In this document: positions 8,787 through 20,276 of the stretch, piece by piece
How the letters are laid out: each line of letters begins with the position of its first letter
Numbering within the stretch: the first letter of the stretch is position 1
Assembly (NCBI GenBank): GCA_963576735.1
Contig: OY755174.1
Coordinates: 1-64,000 of the forward strand
Reading direction: 5' to 3'
Source: Bedellia somnulentella
Lineage: Eukaryota; Arthropoda; Insecta; Lepidoptera; Bedelliidae
Length of the DNA: 64,000 bases
The notes under the pieces: model-generated
Seen by the model: the letters and a program-made list of their open reading frames with translations, nothing else
What the model was told of the DNA's origin: nothing
The model's database searches: none
Made by a program: the position numbers and the translations under genes

Positions 8787-11397
8787 TAAAAACAACAAAA
8801 ATGAGATAAACTTTAATGAGCACGTTAATGTTAATAATTTTAATATTACAGTAAACCACCTTAGCTATATGGAACGGTCCGAAAAACAAATATAAGTCAC
8901 TTTTTGCAAAAGATAAGTATGATATTGGGATGGTAAACGGTTATGAAGTCATATTGATTTATTAGTTGACAGATATTGTGCTAAAAGACCCTATAGATGC
9001 ACTATTCAAGATAAATAGGAAATTGAACATCAGATATCAAAATTATTAGAAAAAGATTTGATCGAAGAGTCTTATAGTCCTTTTGCTGCCCCAGTAACCC
9101 TAGCTTATAAAAAGGAAGAAGGAAAAAAAACTAGATTGTGTATTGATTTCCGCGAATTAAATAAAATAGTAGTTCCTCAGTCGCAACCATTTCCATTGAT
9201 AGAAGACTTGATAGTAAAAACAAGAAACTGTAAATTTTATACAAAACTAACATCAATTCTGCTTTTTGGGCTATTCCCTTAAGGCTCACAGACAGACCGA
9301 AAACAGCTTTCGTTACCCAAGAAGGGCATTACCAGTGGGCCTGTTTACCGTTCGGGTTAAAGACATCCCCGGCCATTTTCCAAAGAGAACTTAGTAGTAT
9401 CATCAGAAAACATAAATTAACAGACTTTACAGTAAATTTCATTGACGATATTTTGATTTATTCAAAGACATTTACAGAGCATATAAAACATGTATCACTA
9501 CTTCTAGAGGCCATTTTAAAAGAGGGATTTAGATTAAAATTTACAAAATGCGAGTTCGCACAAGATTCAGTTAAATATTTAGGTCACATAATTAAAGATA
9601 ATACGATCACTCCACTCAATGATAATTTGGTTGCCATTAAAGATTTTCCAGTCCCAAAAACACAAAAAAATGTACGTCAATTTTTAGGTTAAATAAACTT
9701 CTATGGAAAATATATACAAAATATATCAATAATATTAGATCCTATACATAATCTTTTGCGAAAGGAAAAACCTTTCATTTGGACAGAAGAATGCCAAGAT
9801 TCCTTTAATAAAATAAAACAACTATTATGTTCAAAACCAATATTGGCCATTTTCAATCCAGAATTACCAATATATATTTACACAGATGCTAGTATTCTCG
9901 GTATAGGCGCTGTACTTAAACAAACTCAAGTTAATGGTGAAAAAAAACCATGTGCATACTTTTCTAGGAAATTAAATGACACTCAAAAGAAAAAAAAAGG
10001 CTACATATCTTGAATGTTTAGCTATAAAAGAAGCGGTGAAATATTGGGAACATTGGCTTATAGGTATGAAATTCACAGTTTTCTCGGATCATAAACCTCT
10101 TGAAAAAATGAATATTAAATCAAGACCAGACGAAGAGTTAGGAGATCTCACTTATTACTTACCTCAGTTTAATTTTGAAGTAGTTTATTCTCCAGGAAAA
10201 TATAACATAGAAGCTGATACTTTAAGTAGGAATCCGGTATTAGAACCTAGTGATAATCTAATTGAAGGACGAAAACTAGTAAATTTTATAAATCTAAAAG
10301 ATATTAAATCAAGATCAAGAAAAAAATAAAAATATCGAAAAAATAAAGACCGATTAGTATTAAAAAATAATATTTATTTTAAGCAAATACGAAAAAAAGA
10401 AAAAATTATACTAACAGAAGACTTTAGTAAAAAAATGATAAAAAATATACAATACTATTTTTGTCATTTAGGAACAGGACAAATGATAAAAAAAATACAA
10501 CCATATTATACAGCAAAAAACTTAAAACAAAATATAAAGAAAATCTGCGATTCTTGTGAAATATGTATAAAAAATAAGTCGAGAAATAAAGACAAATTTG
10601 GTCTGATGTCTCACTTAGGACCGGCTACCGAACCGTTTGAAATAATGTCCATAGATACTATAGGAGGATTCGGCGGCTCACGTTCCACAAAAACGTACTT
10701 GCATCTCTGGGTTGACCATTTTACAAGATTCGCTTATATATTGACTTCAAAAATTCAAAAAATTCATTAAACTTATACAAAAAGTATCTTTAGATCATAG
10801 AATAGGTATGATCCTAACGGATCAATACCCGTGAATTAATTCTAAAGAATTTAAAAACTTTTTATATAAACAAAATATACCGATTGTTTTCACTGCAGTT
10901 AATGCGCCATTTTCAAATGGATTAAACGAGCGGTTAAACCAAACACTTATTAATAAAATTCGATGTAGACTAAATAAAAGGAACAATAAAATTGCATGGA
11001 CTACCGTTGCGCATGAGAACACTGCACGCTATAATGAAACAGAACACACAGTCACCGGATTCGCCCCTAAATATTTAATGGAAGGGAACATAATTAATTC
11101 ATTGCCTATTGAATTAAAGGATTATAATGCAAACAATACGCTAATACAGGATAGGAAAATGGCTTTAGAAAACAGCATAAAATCACACGACAATAATAAA
11201 AAAAATGATAAAAATAGAATATATAGGGATTTTAAAGTTGGAGATTTGGTTTATGTTGAGAACGGAAATAAATTAAATCGGAAGAAACTAGATGAGATAA
11301 AAATAGGTCCATATGAGATAATAGAAAAAATATCAAATTCAATTTATAAACTAAATACAGGTCATAAAAAAGTGAATCTAATGTTTTTCATATAACG
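8787..11397 (+). pseudogene. Ty3/gypsy pol remnant (RT, RNase H, integrase), CsRn1/Kabuki-like
   Basis: Broken polyprotein in gypsy order. RT: IEESYSPFAAPVTL and CIDFRELN near 9060-9160, LPFGLKTSPAIFQ near 9345, and FIDDILIYS near 9440. RNase H: YTDASILGIGAV near 9890 and the end at EADTLSRNP near 10,230. Integrase: CDSCEIC zinc-ligand pair near 10,550, catalytic D at IMSIDTIGG, D at ILTDQ (10,815) and E at NGLNER (10,930). The C-terminal tail contains VGDLVYV and IGPYEIIEKI. Breaks include a frameshift near 9285, stops near 9690, 10,327, 10,768 and 10,835, and a frameshift near 10,005. Gag and the 5' LTR are absent; the 5' end abuts the (TAA)n tract of Dong copy D. Clade is by resemblance of the integrase tail. 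Confidence 0.8.
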
Positions 11398-11479
11398 AAA
11401 TTGTTACCATTTTCTGATCAAGTGTAAACTAATAACAATATCTGATAAAGATATATAATTCGTAGGTTCCTACTCGGTT

Positions 11480-11490
11480 AGGGGGGGAGA
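11480..11490 (+). promoter_or_regulatory. Polypurine tract of the gypsy remnant
   Basis: The run aggggggga-ga lies directly before the TG that starts the 3' LTR, the place where plus-strand DNA synthesis is primed in this family. Confidence 0.75.
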
Positions 11491-11765
11491 TGTAAAATAT
11501 TGACACTTGCTTTGGCGGCTGTCACCGTATGTGTTGTGTAGTGTCAAATTTTTATTCTTGCCATTTTGTAAACAATTTCATATTTAATAAATTATAATAA
11601 AATAATATTTAAGTGGAATAATAGCTTTATGTGTTGTTTCTCTTTCAGGTAAGTTAATTTATTGTAATGAGCATGTAAAGTTAATTAGATAGGAATATTT
11701 TTAATAAAAGTTTTCAATCTCTTTCAGAGCAACAACCATCTTTTATTTCACTAGAAATAATACGT
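11491..11765 (+). mobile_element. 3' LTR of the gypsy remnant (right end uncertain)
   Basis: Begins tgtaaaatattgaca straight after the polypurine tract and contains aataaa-type signals near 11,600 and 11,700. The right end is not fixed because no second LTR is present for comparison. The bordering sequence from about 11,820 belongs to another gypsy fragment in the opposite direction. Confidence 0.55.
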
Positions 11766-11819
11766 TATATACATAATATGGTTTTGTTCTATTTTATGAA
11801 CAATTTGAAATTTTCTATT

Positions 11820-12480
11820 TTTTATATTTTTACATTCGGCAATATATCCTTAACTACCTTATATGGACCGGTATACAATGCGTCCAACTTTGTTCCTACT
11901 TCATTCTAAATTGAAATTAAATTGTCTTCATTGTAACTAATAGGATTAACATATTTATCATATTCTATTTTCTCTTTATTTAACTGAAAAGTAATTTATC
12001 TCATGCTATTTTCTGAGATGTTTGTATACTGTACTTTAATTCACTGGGTTATTCTCAAAAAATATGGTCATGCGGTGTAAAACGTGTTTCCGAGTGAACA
12101 TTGGTATTGTATGCGAAGCACCAGAACGGTAACCATTGGCTCCAACTCTCGGGGTGGTTCTCCTTTGTATGCAGAGTTTTTTTTGCGTTATCTCTAGTGC
12201 ATCTGTGGGAGTACGTTAGAGCGCACGCTACTGCGGACTCACTCGCACATAGCAGCGTCTCACTCATATTCCTACACCGCGGAGTGTAAATGTTTTTCGA
12301 GTTGAGCATACATACAAATTATAAGTTGGTACACACCTATGGATTGACGATGGTAGGTAGTGGAACTCAATTGCTCTCTTTTTTGTATTTGACACACTTC
12401 TTGAAGTATTGATGCATATCTTACCTTTATCGGAAGCGTTTTGTTGTGGTATCCCGTAACGTAAAATAAGGTTATTTACA
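11820..12480 (-). pseudogene. Second Ty3/gypsy integrase remnant
   Basis: Minus-strand pieces in order: an integrase core block (QEVCQIQKREQLSSTTYH, equivalent to the usual STAYHPQ region) near 12,400-12,340; PESWSQWLPFWCFAYNTNVH near 12,155-12,070; and a C-terminal GTKLDALYTGPYKVVKDI block near 11,890-11,840. The block around 12,160-12,260 does not fit the integrase and may be a small insertion. Stops and frameshifts are frequent, so this is an old copy unrelated to the plus-strand gypsy beside it. Confidence 0.7.
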
Positions 12481-12508
12481 AAACATTTTGCAGGATTTTG
12501 TCATTTTT

Positions 12509-13093
12509 AGGGTTCCGTAGCCAAATGGCAAAAACGGGACCCTTATAGATTCGTCATGTCTGTCTGTCTGTCCGTCCGTCCGTCCGTCCGTATGTCACAG
12601 CCAGTTTATTCCGAAACTATAAGAACTACATTATTGAAAATTGGTGCGTAGATGTATTCTGTAAACCGCATTAAGATTTTAAAATAAAATCTGAAAAAAA
12701 AACCAAAATTTTTAGGGTTCCCCATACATAGAACTGAAACTCAAATTTTTTTTTTCATCAAACCTATACGTGTGGGGTATCTATCAAAAGGTATTTGAAA
12801 ATGATGTTGAGGTTTCTTATATCATTTTTTTCAAAACTGAATAGTTTGCGCGATAGACTTTTCCAAAGTGGTAAAATGTGTGTCCCCCCCCCGTAACTTC
12901 TAAAATATGGGCATGATAAAACTGAAAAAAATATATGATCTGTATTACTATACAAACTACTAACGAAAATTGGTTTGAATGAGATCTAGCCAGTAGTTCT
13001 ATTTTTAAACGTCATAAATCAAATTACTTACCTAATTTATTAATTTCACTGAAATATATAACAAACCTGCTGCTAGTGCTGCTACGGAACCCT
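12509..13093. mobile_element. Interspersed repeat with inverted termini AGGGTTCCGTAGC
   Basis: AGGGTTCCGTAGC at 12,509-12,521 is the inverse of GCTACGGAACCCT at 13,081-13,093. The left end continues into a tandem tctg/tccg run (12,560-12,592). I recognise this arrangement as a common non-autonomous lepidopteran repeat. No coding capacity is seen, and no TSD is evident. Confidence 0.7.
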
Positions 13094-13486
13094 TCATTAG
13101 CGAGTCCATCTCGCTCTTGGCCGCTTTTTTTGTCACTAATGGGCATGCGTATGCCTCTGTATACTTTGGAAGTTCGCACTGTAATGTTAAAATATACGAT
13201 GAGTTGTTGTTATCCGTTTCTAAAGGACCTATTAAATTTATATATATTTTTCTAATGCTGTATTCGACGTCGTTGTAACCTTTAGTTCCTTCACCGATAA
13301 ACTATGTTTTTGGCGTTATTGCTTTTCACAACGCTTTAAGAGATGAAAATCATTCAAAATGTAAAACCTTTAATCTTCTTAATTTTTTATAATAACATTA
13401 TTTAGATTGCATATTCGGGGTCCGTACAATATTTTAATATTATTTAATTTGACAAGTTTTTTTTCAAATATTCCATTTTCACTTGA
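13094..13486. other. Spacer, no gene seen
   Basis: AT-rich, no supportable frame. The first about 40 bases may be the extended end of the preceding repeat (gcgagtccatctcgctcttgg). Confidence 0.5.
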
Positions 13487-13800
13487 TTTTTAATCGACTT
13501 CAAAAAAAGGAGTGTTCTCAATTCGACCGTATTTTTTTTTATGTTTGTTCACCGATTACTTCGCCATTTATTTTAGTTGTTTTTTTTATTAGAAAGAAGA
13601 TACTTCCGGATTGGTCCCATGATGAGGATATCAGGGTCTGATGATGGGATCCTGGAGAAATCGAGGGGAACTCTCAAATTTTATAGGCACATGTACCGCT
13701 TTTTACATATTTTCTGAAGTTATATTGGGATTTGCTTATCGAAATCATAATTTTGTGCTGCTGAGCTGATGATGGTAGGTGTAGGTCCTCAATTACTAGG
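13487..13800 (+). repeat. Partial lepidopteran repeat (gacttcaaaaaa family)
   Basis: Left terminus ttttaatcgacttcaaaaaa and an internal block around gtctgatgatgggatcctgg. The same internal block and the opposite terminus (agtcggttttc) occur at 24,360-24,950, so the two copies overlap in the middle of one repeat family. Confidence 0.55.
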
Positions 13801-13926
13801 AGTTAGGAAATAGTTCTTTCGACATTAATATATAGATTTAGATAACAGTCAGGTTCTTAACTCTGTAGAGTGCGCACGCGTTCTATCTTGAAAACCAGTG
13901 TTTCCTAAACTTCTCACTCAGCGAAA

Positions 13927-14889
13927 ATGTCTTTCTGTCCGAAATGTGCTGATGAAGTAAGTGACGGAGCGGATTGCAGTATTTGCAAAAAGGCTTACCA
14001 CTACCAATGTGCAGCCATAACAGAAATTGGCTTTAGGAAGTTGGGAGACAAAAGAAAAACGTGGCGCTGTCCGTCTTGTAAACAAGCCCGTACCGCATCT
14101 CCTGCCTCATCCGAGACATCTAAGACAAGGGACGTTACTACAAAGGATGTCTCAACGACTAATATAATGGAAGAAATAAGAGCGCTAGCAATGAAGCTCT
14201 CCCCGCTTGATTCACTCGTTGCGGATTTCAAGTCTCTCAAAGATGAAATAGGAAATCTCAAACGTAGTATGGAAGGCGCCAGTAATTCAGTCAAGGAGTT
14301 CTCCAATAAGATGAAGAAAATCGAGTCGAGAATTGAATCCCTGGAGTCTGTCAAGTCTAGTGTGGCAAGTCTACAACTTAAAATAGAGAAAATTGAAAAT
14401 GATATCGAACTGAGAGACCAGTGGTCAAGAAACAACAATATTGAAATAAAGGGTGTGCCGCAAACAAGGGATGAAAATTTATTTGAAGTCCTTATGAAAA
14501 TTGGTTCAAAGATTAATTATTCTGTTTCAAAAACACAGATTAATTATATTGCACGAATACCTACGAGAGATCCAAACAATATAAAACCAATAATTGTGAG
14601 TTTTAATAATAAGTATGTTAAGGAAGACCTGGTTGCCGCGGCTAGATATATTACAGCTGCCTCCCCTATAGTTAGTGCTGATCTTGGATTACCGGGTAAG
14701 CACAAAATCTTTATTAATGATCATCTTACAACACGAAATAAAATGCTCCTATTGAAGACGAAGACAATGGCGAAAGAAAGAAATTTTTAATTCGTGTGGG
14801 TCAAGCATTCCAAAATCCTGGCAAGAAAGGATACGACATCGCCCATTATCACAATAAAAACAGAAAAAGACTTTTCCAAATTAGTGTAG
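13927..14889 (+). pseudogene. LINE ORF1 protein with PHD finger and coiled coil, one in-frame stop
   Basis: Residues 5-53 form a C4HC3 PHD-type finger (CPKC, CSIC, then HYQC and CPSC). Residues about 85-160 are a charged coiled coil with heptad-like spacing, followed by an RRM-like ORF1 domain. A TAA at 14,788-14,790 interrupts the frame, but reading resumes in the same frame with FVWVKHSKILARKD and ends at the natural stop 14,887-14,889. A single nonsense change is the only defect. In relatives ORF1p binds element RNA and forms the transport particle. The ATG at 13,927 fits: upstream is a short 5' UTR. Confidence 0.8.
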
Positions 14890-15024
14890 TTAATTTCTTA
14901 GCTTATATTTATATTATTGCGTCATTAATTTTGCTTAATCCATATCACATTGTTTATAGTTTGAGAAGTGCTGTCCGGCCAAACTGGTTCTACGCAGGTG
15001 CAATGAACCGGCCGCTTCGCTATA
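14890..15024 (+). other. Start of the ORF1-ORF2 spacer of LINE 1
   Basis: No reading frame. It continues at 15,603 after the retroposon, as shown by the 11-bp target duplication. Confidence 0.6.
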
Positions 15025-15035
15025 CGAATTGTCTT

Positions 15036-15591
15036 AATTTAATGTTTTTTGACATGAATTCCTCATGTGGGGATTATTACTCATAAATAAAAGATGTTAT
15101 TAAAGGAAAGAAAAATTTCGACACTGGCGGGGTTCGAACCCGCGACCTTCGGGTATACGCCCCCGTCGCTCTGCCAACTGAGCTACAGTGTCAGTTGGCA
15201 TCCAGCGCGAAATTTCTCTATCCTTTGTTTCTTTTTTACACGTTCAAGTAGTGTTTGCGTTTCCTACCTCCGAATTTTAACTAATTCGGACGGCCACTTG
15301 TCTACCTTTTCAGATAGAATGCAAATGTTGGAAACGCCTAACTTTCACATAATTTAATGTTTTTTGACATGAATTCCTCATGTGGGGATTATTACTCATA
15401 AATAAAAGATGTTATTAAAGGATAGAAAAATTTCGACACTGGCGGGGTTCGAACCCGCGACCTTCGGGTATACGCCCCCGTCGCTCTGCCAACTGAGCTA
15501 CAGTGTCAGTTGGCATCCAGCGCGAAATTTCTCTATCCTTTGTTTCTTTTTTACACGTTCAAGTAGTGTTTTCTTTCCTTTAATAACATCT
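15036..15591 (-). mobile_element. tRNA-derived retroposon, tandem form, subfamily A
   Basis: Flanked by perfect 11-bp target duplications CGAATTGTCTT (15,025-15,035 and 15,592-15,602). On the minus strand it contains about one and a half units with two tRNA-like modules (15,435-15,507 and 15,120-15,192), each with A and B boxes. Its 3' end is AACATTAAATT and its 5' end is a short inverted piece (agatgttattaaaggaaag) joined to a forward unit. A TSD of this length points to target-primed reverse transcription rather than cut-and-paste. Confidence 0.85.
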
Positions 15592-15602
15592 CGAATTGTC
15601 TT

Positions 15603-15865
15603 GTAATGACTGTTGCCGCTACTACCGTCTGTTTGCAAATCAAATTAAGAGTCATTATTGTCTGCTTGTCGCTTACATATTGCTATCAGGAGTTTATTGA
15701 CCGCCTACCTGCCGGTGTTGTGTGCCTTTATAACGTGTTGATTGCTAAATATGATAACGATTTATTTGATTTATTGCTCTGGGTCACTATGTTATCTAAC
15801 TACATTTTTATAGTTTTACCTTTTATCACAGTTATTTTCGTTATCATTAATCGGCAATTTCACGC
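15603..15865 (+). other. Remaining ORF1-ORF2 spacer of LINE 1
   Basis: Open on the plus strand for 94 codons (15,606-15,890) with hydrophobic composition, but no ORF signature; treated as untranslated spacer. Confidence 0.5.
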
Positions 15866-16034
15866 TTTTTTTTTTTTTTTTTTTATGTAGCCTCCATTGT
15901 GTCCCACTGCTGGGCAAAGGCCTCCCCCTTTTCGCGCCACTCATCCCTGTTCTTGGCCGCCTCCGACCATTCGGGCATAAATTTGTCTAGATCGTCCCGC
16001 CATCTGCGCCTTGGTCTGCCACGTTTTCGCGCTT
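15866..16034 (-). pseudogene. 3' end of an RTE-type LINE
   Basis: Minus-strand reading gives a typical RTE C-terminus: GRPRRRWRDDL, then EWREKGEAFAQQWD and a stop at 15,883-15,885, followed by an A-rich tail (T run 15,866-15,884 on the plus strand). Strong 5' truncation to about 150 bp. Possible short TSD around acgc/gcgc, not certain. Confidence 0.75.
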
Positions 16035-16125
16035 ACCTACATGTATTTTTATTTTTAATTAGATCATTTTATCATTTTTTCTTTACCATTGAATTTTACA
16101 CAGATACTTTAGATATAACTTTATA

Positions 16126-18437
16126 ATGAGTGCACTATCAATATATTATCAAAATGTGCGAGGGCTGAGAACCAAGACTAATGAGTTTTTGCGTAATTTA
16201 CTACTTAACAACTACGATATTATATGTCTGACGGAAACGTGGTTAGTTGATAGTATCTCAAGTAGTGAGTTATTCGACAACAGGTATTTAGTATGGAGGC
16301 GTGACCGAAATTACGCGGAAACAAAACAGTCATTAGGGGAAGGAGTGCTTATTGCAGTCAAACGCAAGTTTAGCACAATTGATATGCCGTTATGGCTCTC
16401 ATCAGCGGAAGATTTGTGGGTCTCCCTCTCAGTACCTCAGGAGGGTAACAAAAAGTATATCATTAATATATGCTCTGTTTATTTATGTAGAGAAAATTTA
16501 GGTAATTCTTTTGATACGCAATTAAAAAATTTCTCCGATAAATTGTCCGATATAGTTTTACAAAATCCCAACAATCAGTTCATAGTGCTCGGTGATTTTA
16601 ATCTCCCTAATATAAGTTGGGACCACCAATTGCCTAACAACATAAAATTGATTCCTACTAATTATACTGGTACCGTTCAAATAAGTTTTCTGGATACCTT
16701 ATGTTATTTAGGCCTCGATCAGTTTAACAGTTGCACAAACATTAATGACAGAATACTCGACTTAGTGTTAAGTAACTCGGATGTGAATGTGTTACACTCT
16801 TCTGACCCGCTTGTGGATGAGGACGTGCACCATAAATCCTTGCATATAGTCGTTCCTCTCATTAGTGCGTCGTTACTGAGGGTTAAAGTATCCACTCAGT
16901 ACAATTATTACAAAGGTGACTATGAGGCAATAAGACGCTCGCTGAGTGATACGAATTGGTCAGATCTGTTTGCGGACTCCCCACTTGATATAAGTGTTCA
17001 AGCATTCTATGACACACTGTATGAGTTGCGTGATCTATATATACCAAAAAAATCAATTAAAGCATCTCAGTTTCCACCCTGGTATAGTAAACCTCTCTTA
17101 AAAATATTGCGCGATAAAAATAAATATCATCGTAAATTTAAAACCTATGCTAATTTGAGTGACTATGAAACTTTTTCAACCCTCCGTCTTAGGGCTAAAA
17201 TGCTAGAACGTGAATGTTTTGCTTCGTATATAGAAAACACAGAGAACTGTATAGCATCGAACCCTAAGTCATTTTGGTCTTATGTAAAAAACAGCAAATT
17301 GAGCCTCGGTTTCCCAAACACCATGGCATGGAAAGATCAAACCGCTTCATCGGGCGATGAAATATGTAATCTATTTGCGACTTATTTCCATTCAACATTC
17401 TGTGCTACTCCTTACTTTTCAGACAACCAGGCCCCTATTACTGATCCTTCAAACTGCACCATAAACACAATTGAGATAAACTGTTCAGAAATAGAAAAGC
17501 TATTAAAATGTTTAGATCTTAAAAAAGCTGGGGGGCCCGACATGATACACCCGCTTTACATAGTTAATTGCGCTAAAGAATTAGTTATACCATTAAGTTT
17601 ATTATTTAAAAAATCTATTGCTGAGGGTTGCTTCCCATCCGTATGGAAATCTGCTTTTATTACCCCCATACACAAATCTGGCGATAAAACGAAGATAGAC
17701 CACTATAGACCCATATCTAAGCTGGGTCTTTTCGCTAAGGTATTCGAAAGGGTTGTTTATAATCAAGTGTATGCGGCGCTAGAGACATCGTTTGGTCCTG
17801 AACAGCATGGTTTTTTGCGACGACGATCTACAGTATCAAATCTCATTGTAACAAATGATTTACTAACTAGCTATATGGAGCTCGGTACCCAGGTAGATTG
17901 TATATATACCGACTATAAAAAATGTTTCGACCGCATAGTACATGCTGTTCTTGGAATTAAACTGCAGGCCGCGGGTATACACGCTGATCTACTCCGCTGG
18001 TTCCTATCCTATATACAAAATCGCTCTCAAGCAGTAGTACTATTAGGATATAAATCGCCATGGTTACCAATACCATCCGGTGTCCCCCAGGGATCATTAC
18101 TGGGGCCACTTCTCTTTGTTATCTTTATCCATGACATATAAAAGTGTTTTCAAAATTCTAAAATTCTTCTTTATGCGGATGATATGAAAATAATAAAAAG
18201 TATTCATAACTCTGCTGACGTGGAGAGCCTTCAGAGTGATTTGAACAACTTTGAGTCATATTGTGAGACGAATAAATTAGAACTTAACGTTAGTAAGTGT
18301 TTCGTTTTGTCTTATTAATTACTTTTTAAAGGGCTCTTTATTAACAAAAGTTAACGAATCAAGGGATTTAGGGGTAATACACGATCACAAATTATTATTT
18401 GACAAACACATTGACAACATTGTGAAAAAAGCTTATA
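16126..18437 (+). pseudogene. LINE 1 ORF2, endonuclease and most of reverse transcriptase
   Basis: Starts MSALSIYYQNVRGLRTKT. APE endonuclease motifs: NVRGLRTK, TETWL (E), VLGDFNLP (D/N) and the ILDLVLSN region. RT: FITPIHKSGDK and YRPISKLG, motif A TDYKKCFDRIVH, and motif B-like GVPQGSLLGPLLFVIF. A TAA at 18,139-18,141 stops the frame, yet the same frame continues with LLYADDMKIIKS (motif C) to a second stop at 18,316-18,318. A frameshift near 18,320 then leads into DLGVIHDHKLLFDKHI. Interrupted at 18,438 in the codons for KKAY by the TATA-flanked insertion. The rest is at 23,500-24,032. Confidence 0.85.
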
Positions 18438-18600
18438 GGGACCGTGCGCATCGATGGTGCTGCCAACTGGTGTCATAAATTTGAAGCTTTTACCCTAGTT
18501 TCATATATTTGTCATTTACCATTTACATACAACACGTGTAAATAAACATAATTTTATAAGTGAAAAATTGGTGAAAATACAGATTCTATACCTAATTATA

Positions 18601-18708
18601 ATGCATTGTTGTATTCCTGGATGTAACAACACATCAAAAAGAAACAGTTAATCAAATGACGTAAAATTTTATTACTTTCTTAAAGTGGATAAACGCTGTA
18701 AAAAGAAA
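18601..18708 (+). pseudogene. THAP-type zinc finger N-terminus
   Basis: ATG at 18,601 followed by MHCCIPGCNNTSKRNS, one TAA, then NDVKFYYFLKVDKRCKKK and a stop. The start (CCIPGC), the F-Y-FLK segment and the basic end follow the THAP pattern (C2-C pair, then the HKFP-like stretch and KRW). THAP domains occur at the N-terminus of transposases such as P and Kolobok types. It lies 163 bp inside the left TIR in the expected direction. The gtatgt after the last Lys codons could be a splice donor. Later exons were not found. Confidence 0.6.
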
Positions 18709-18875
18709 TAAGTATGTTTCTTAAATTATATTGAAACTAGCTTTTTGCCCCGCGACTTCGTCCGCGTGGACTTCATTTTTTGCATCCAGTTTATATAATA
18801 CCAAAATACCGAAACACTATCTCAACTTCTGTTTTTTATATTTATAATCCCGCGGGCGTTGTAAATGACATAAAG

Positions 18876-19060
18876 GATATTGAGGCTTTTTAAGTGATTG
18901 TTGGGCGATGCAGTTTGTGACCCATCACTAACAACCTTTATTAACCTATCTTTTATCAATATATTTCCAAAATTGGATGAAGAATTAGTATCTCCGAAGC
19001 TATGGCTACCCTTTTATGGAATTTATGGTTATTAGCATATACTCATGAATGATAGATAGA
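18876..19060 (+). repeat. Decayed S1-type SINE-like copy
   Basis: Retains ggctttttaagtgattgttgggcgatgcag, acccatcactaacaacc and ctatggctaccc in the same order as 1715-1850, with many changes. Confidence 0.55.
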
Positions 19061-19469
19061 TGGATTTCATAAATTCAATCGCACCAAGTTTTATTATAAA
19101 ATGTAAAAAAACTCTATATTAACTTTCATTTGCTATGTCAACCCGTTAGGGGTTGAGTTCCAAAAATTCCTTTTTAATTGTTCATAAGAATCATGAAACA
19201 AATATACCAAGTTTTTATGTTCAGAAATGAGAATATCTTTAGTAAGTACAGATACGGATAGTAGTTTGGCGCTGCGGCGACGGCACGGTGCTGCCCCCTA
19301 CACTGACCGTTGGTGATAGTGGGAGAGCTTGCAGCAATTGCTCGGCAATGTAGGGATGATTAGTGGTGGATCTCCTTCCAAAATAATCGCTAAATTGAAG
19401 GGATAGTGCTTGTTATTATTATATATAGTGTTATTTTAAGCTAACAAAACATTTTTTTACAAAAAGCTT

Positions 19470-19568
19470 GAATTACCTGAGATACGAACCCGGGACGATT
19501 GATTCATAATAGTTCTAATTAAATATTCATAGTAGTTAGTTATACCGCTACGCCACGGAGACGTTACC
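19470..19568 (-). pseudogene. tRNA-like (SINE head) sequence
   Basis: On the minus strand gtctccgtggcgtagcgg gives an A-box-like block and cgggttcgtatctc a B-box-like block, separated by about 45 nt. This suggests a tRNA-derived SINE head; the cloverleaf is too decayed to assign. Confidence 0.45.
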
Positions 19569-20276
19569 GGGGCGGTGTCAAATTTTTATTACGCTTTATT
19601 TCATATTAGTCTTACTATTGATAAACAAATGTGTCATTTAAATTGATAAAACCCCTTCATCTTTCCAAAATGAACATTAACAAAGTGTCTGATGTGAATT
19701 CCATCGATGATAAAAATAATCGCTGCAATATTTTGAGCCATATATGAGTTAAGGTTTTTTGATGTTCCTATGAGAACTCTTGCGGATTCCTTAGTTTCAA
19801 GGAATCGTCGTCGTTTCATTTAGCTTCTAAATGTACATGTTAATATTCGTTTGCAATATAAGTAGATGTAAAAAAAATGTATACGATAAAAAAATAGTAC
19901 ATCATCCCCCGGGAGTTCCTTATTTTCGGGGATCCATTACCGTACCATTAAGCTTCTAAATTTTGATTTTTATATTAGTTTACAATATTTTACGTTGTTT
20001 TAAACGATACACAGCGCCATCTCCAATGCATCCTGCAAGCAAACCATATTTTTGATTTCCCGTGGGAACATATTTTTTCCGGGATAAAAAGTACCCTATC
20101 ATTTAATTTAGACTTCTAACTACACGTCTGAAAAATTTCAAAGCAATCGGTTTAGTATTTACGGCGTGAAAGCGGAACAAACAAACAAACAAACTCACTT
20201 TCCCATTTATAATATTAGTATGGATTACTATTGATGTCTGTAGTTTATACAAGTTTATATGTATATAGTTTTTATA

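Larger units (their letters stand above)
18737..20222 (-). mobile_element. Lepidopteran interspersed repeat with nested pieces
   Basis: Ends are characteristic: ctagctttttgccccgcgacttcgtccgcg at the left and (aaac)n, then ttataatattagta at the right. Between them are a decayed S1-like SINE (18,876-19,060) and a tRNA-like stretch (19,470-19,568). Related end pieces appear at 31,535-31,592, 42,950-43,000 and 48,960-49,360. No coding capacity seen. Confidence 0.5.

Noticed and set aside
19634..19819. Short minus-strand gene
   Set aside because: 61 codons inside a nest of repeats, no motif or supporting signals.
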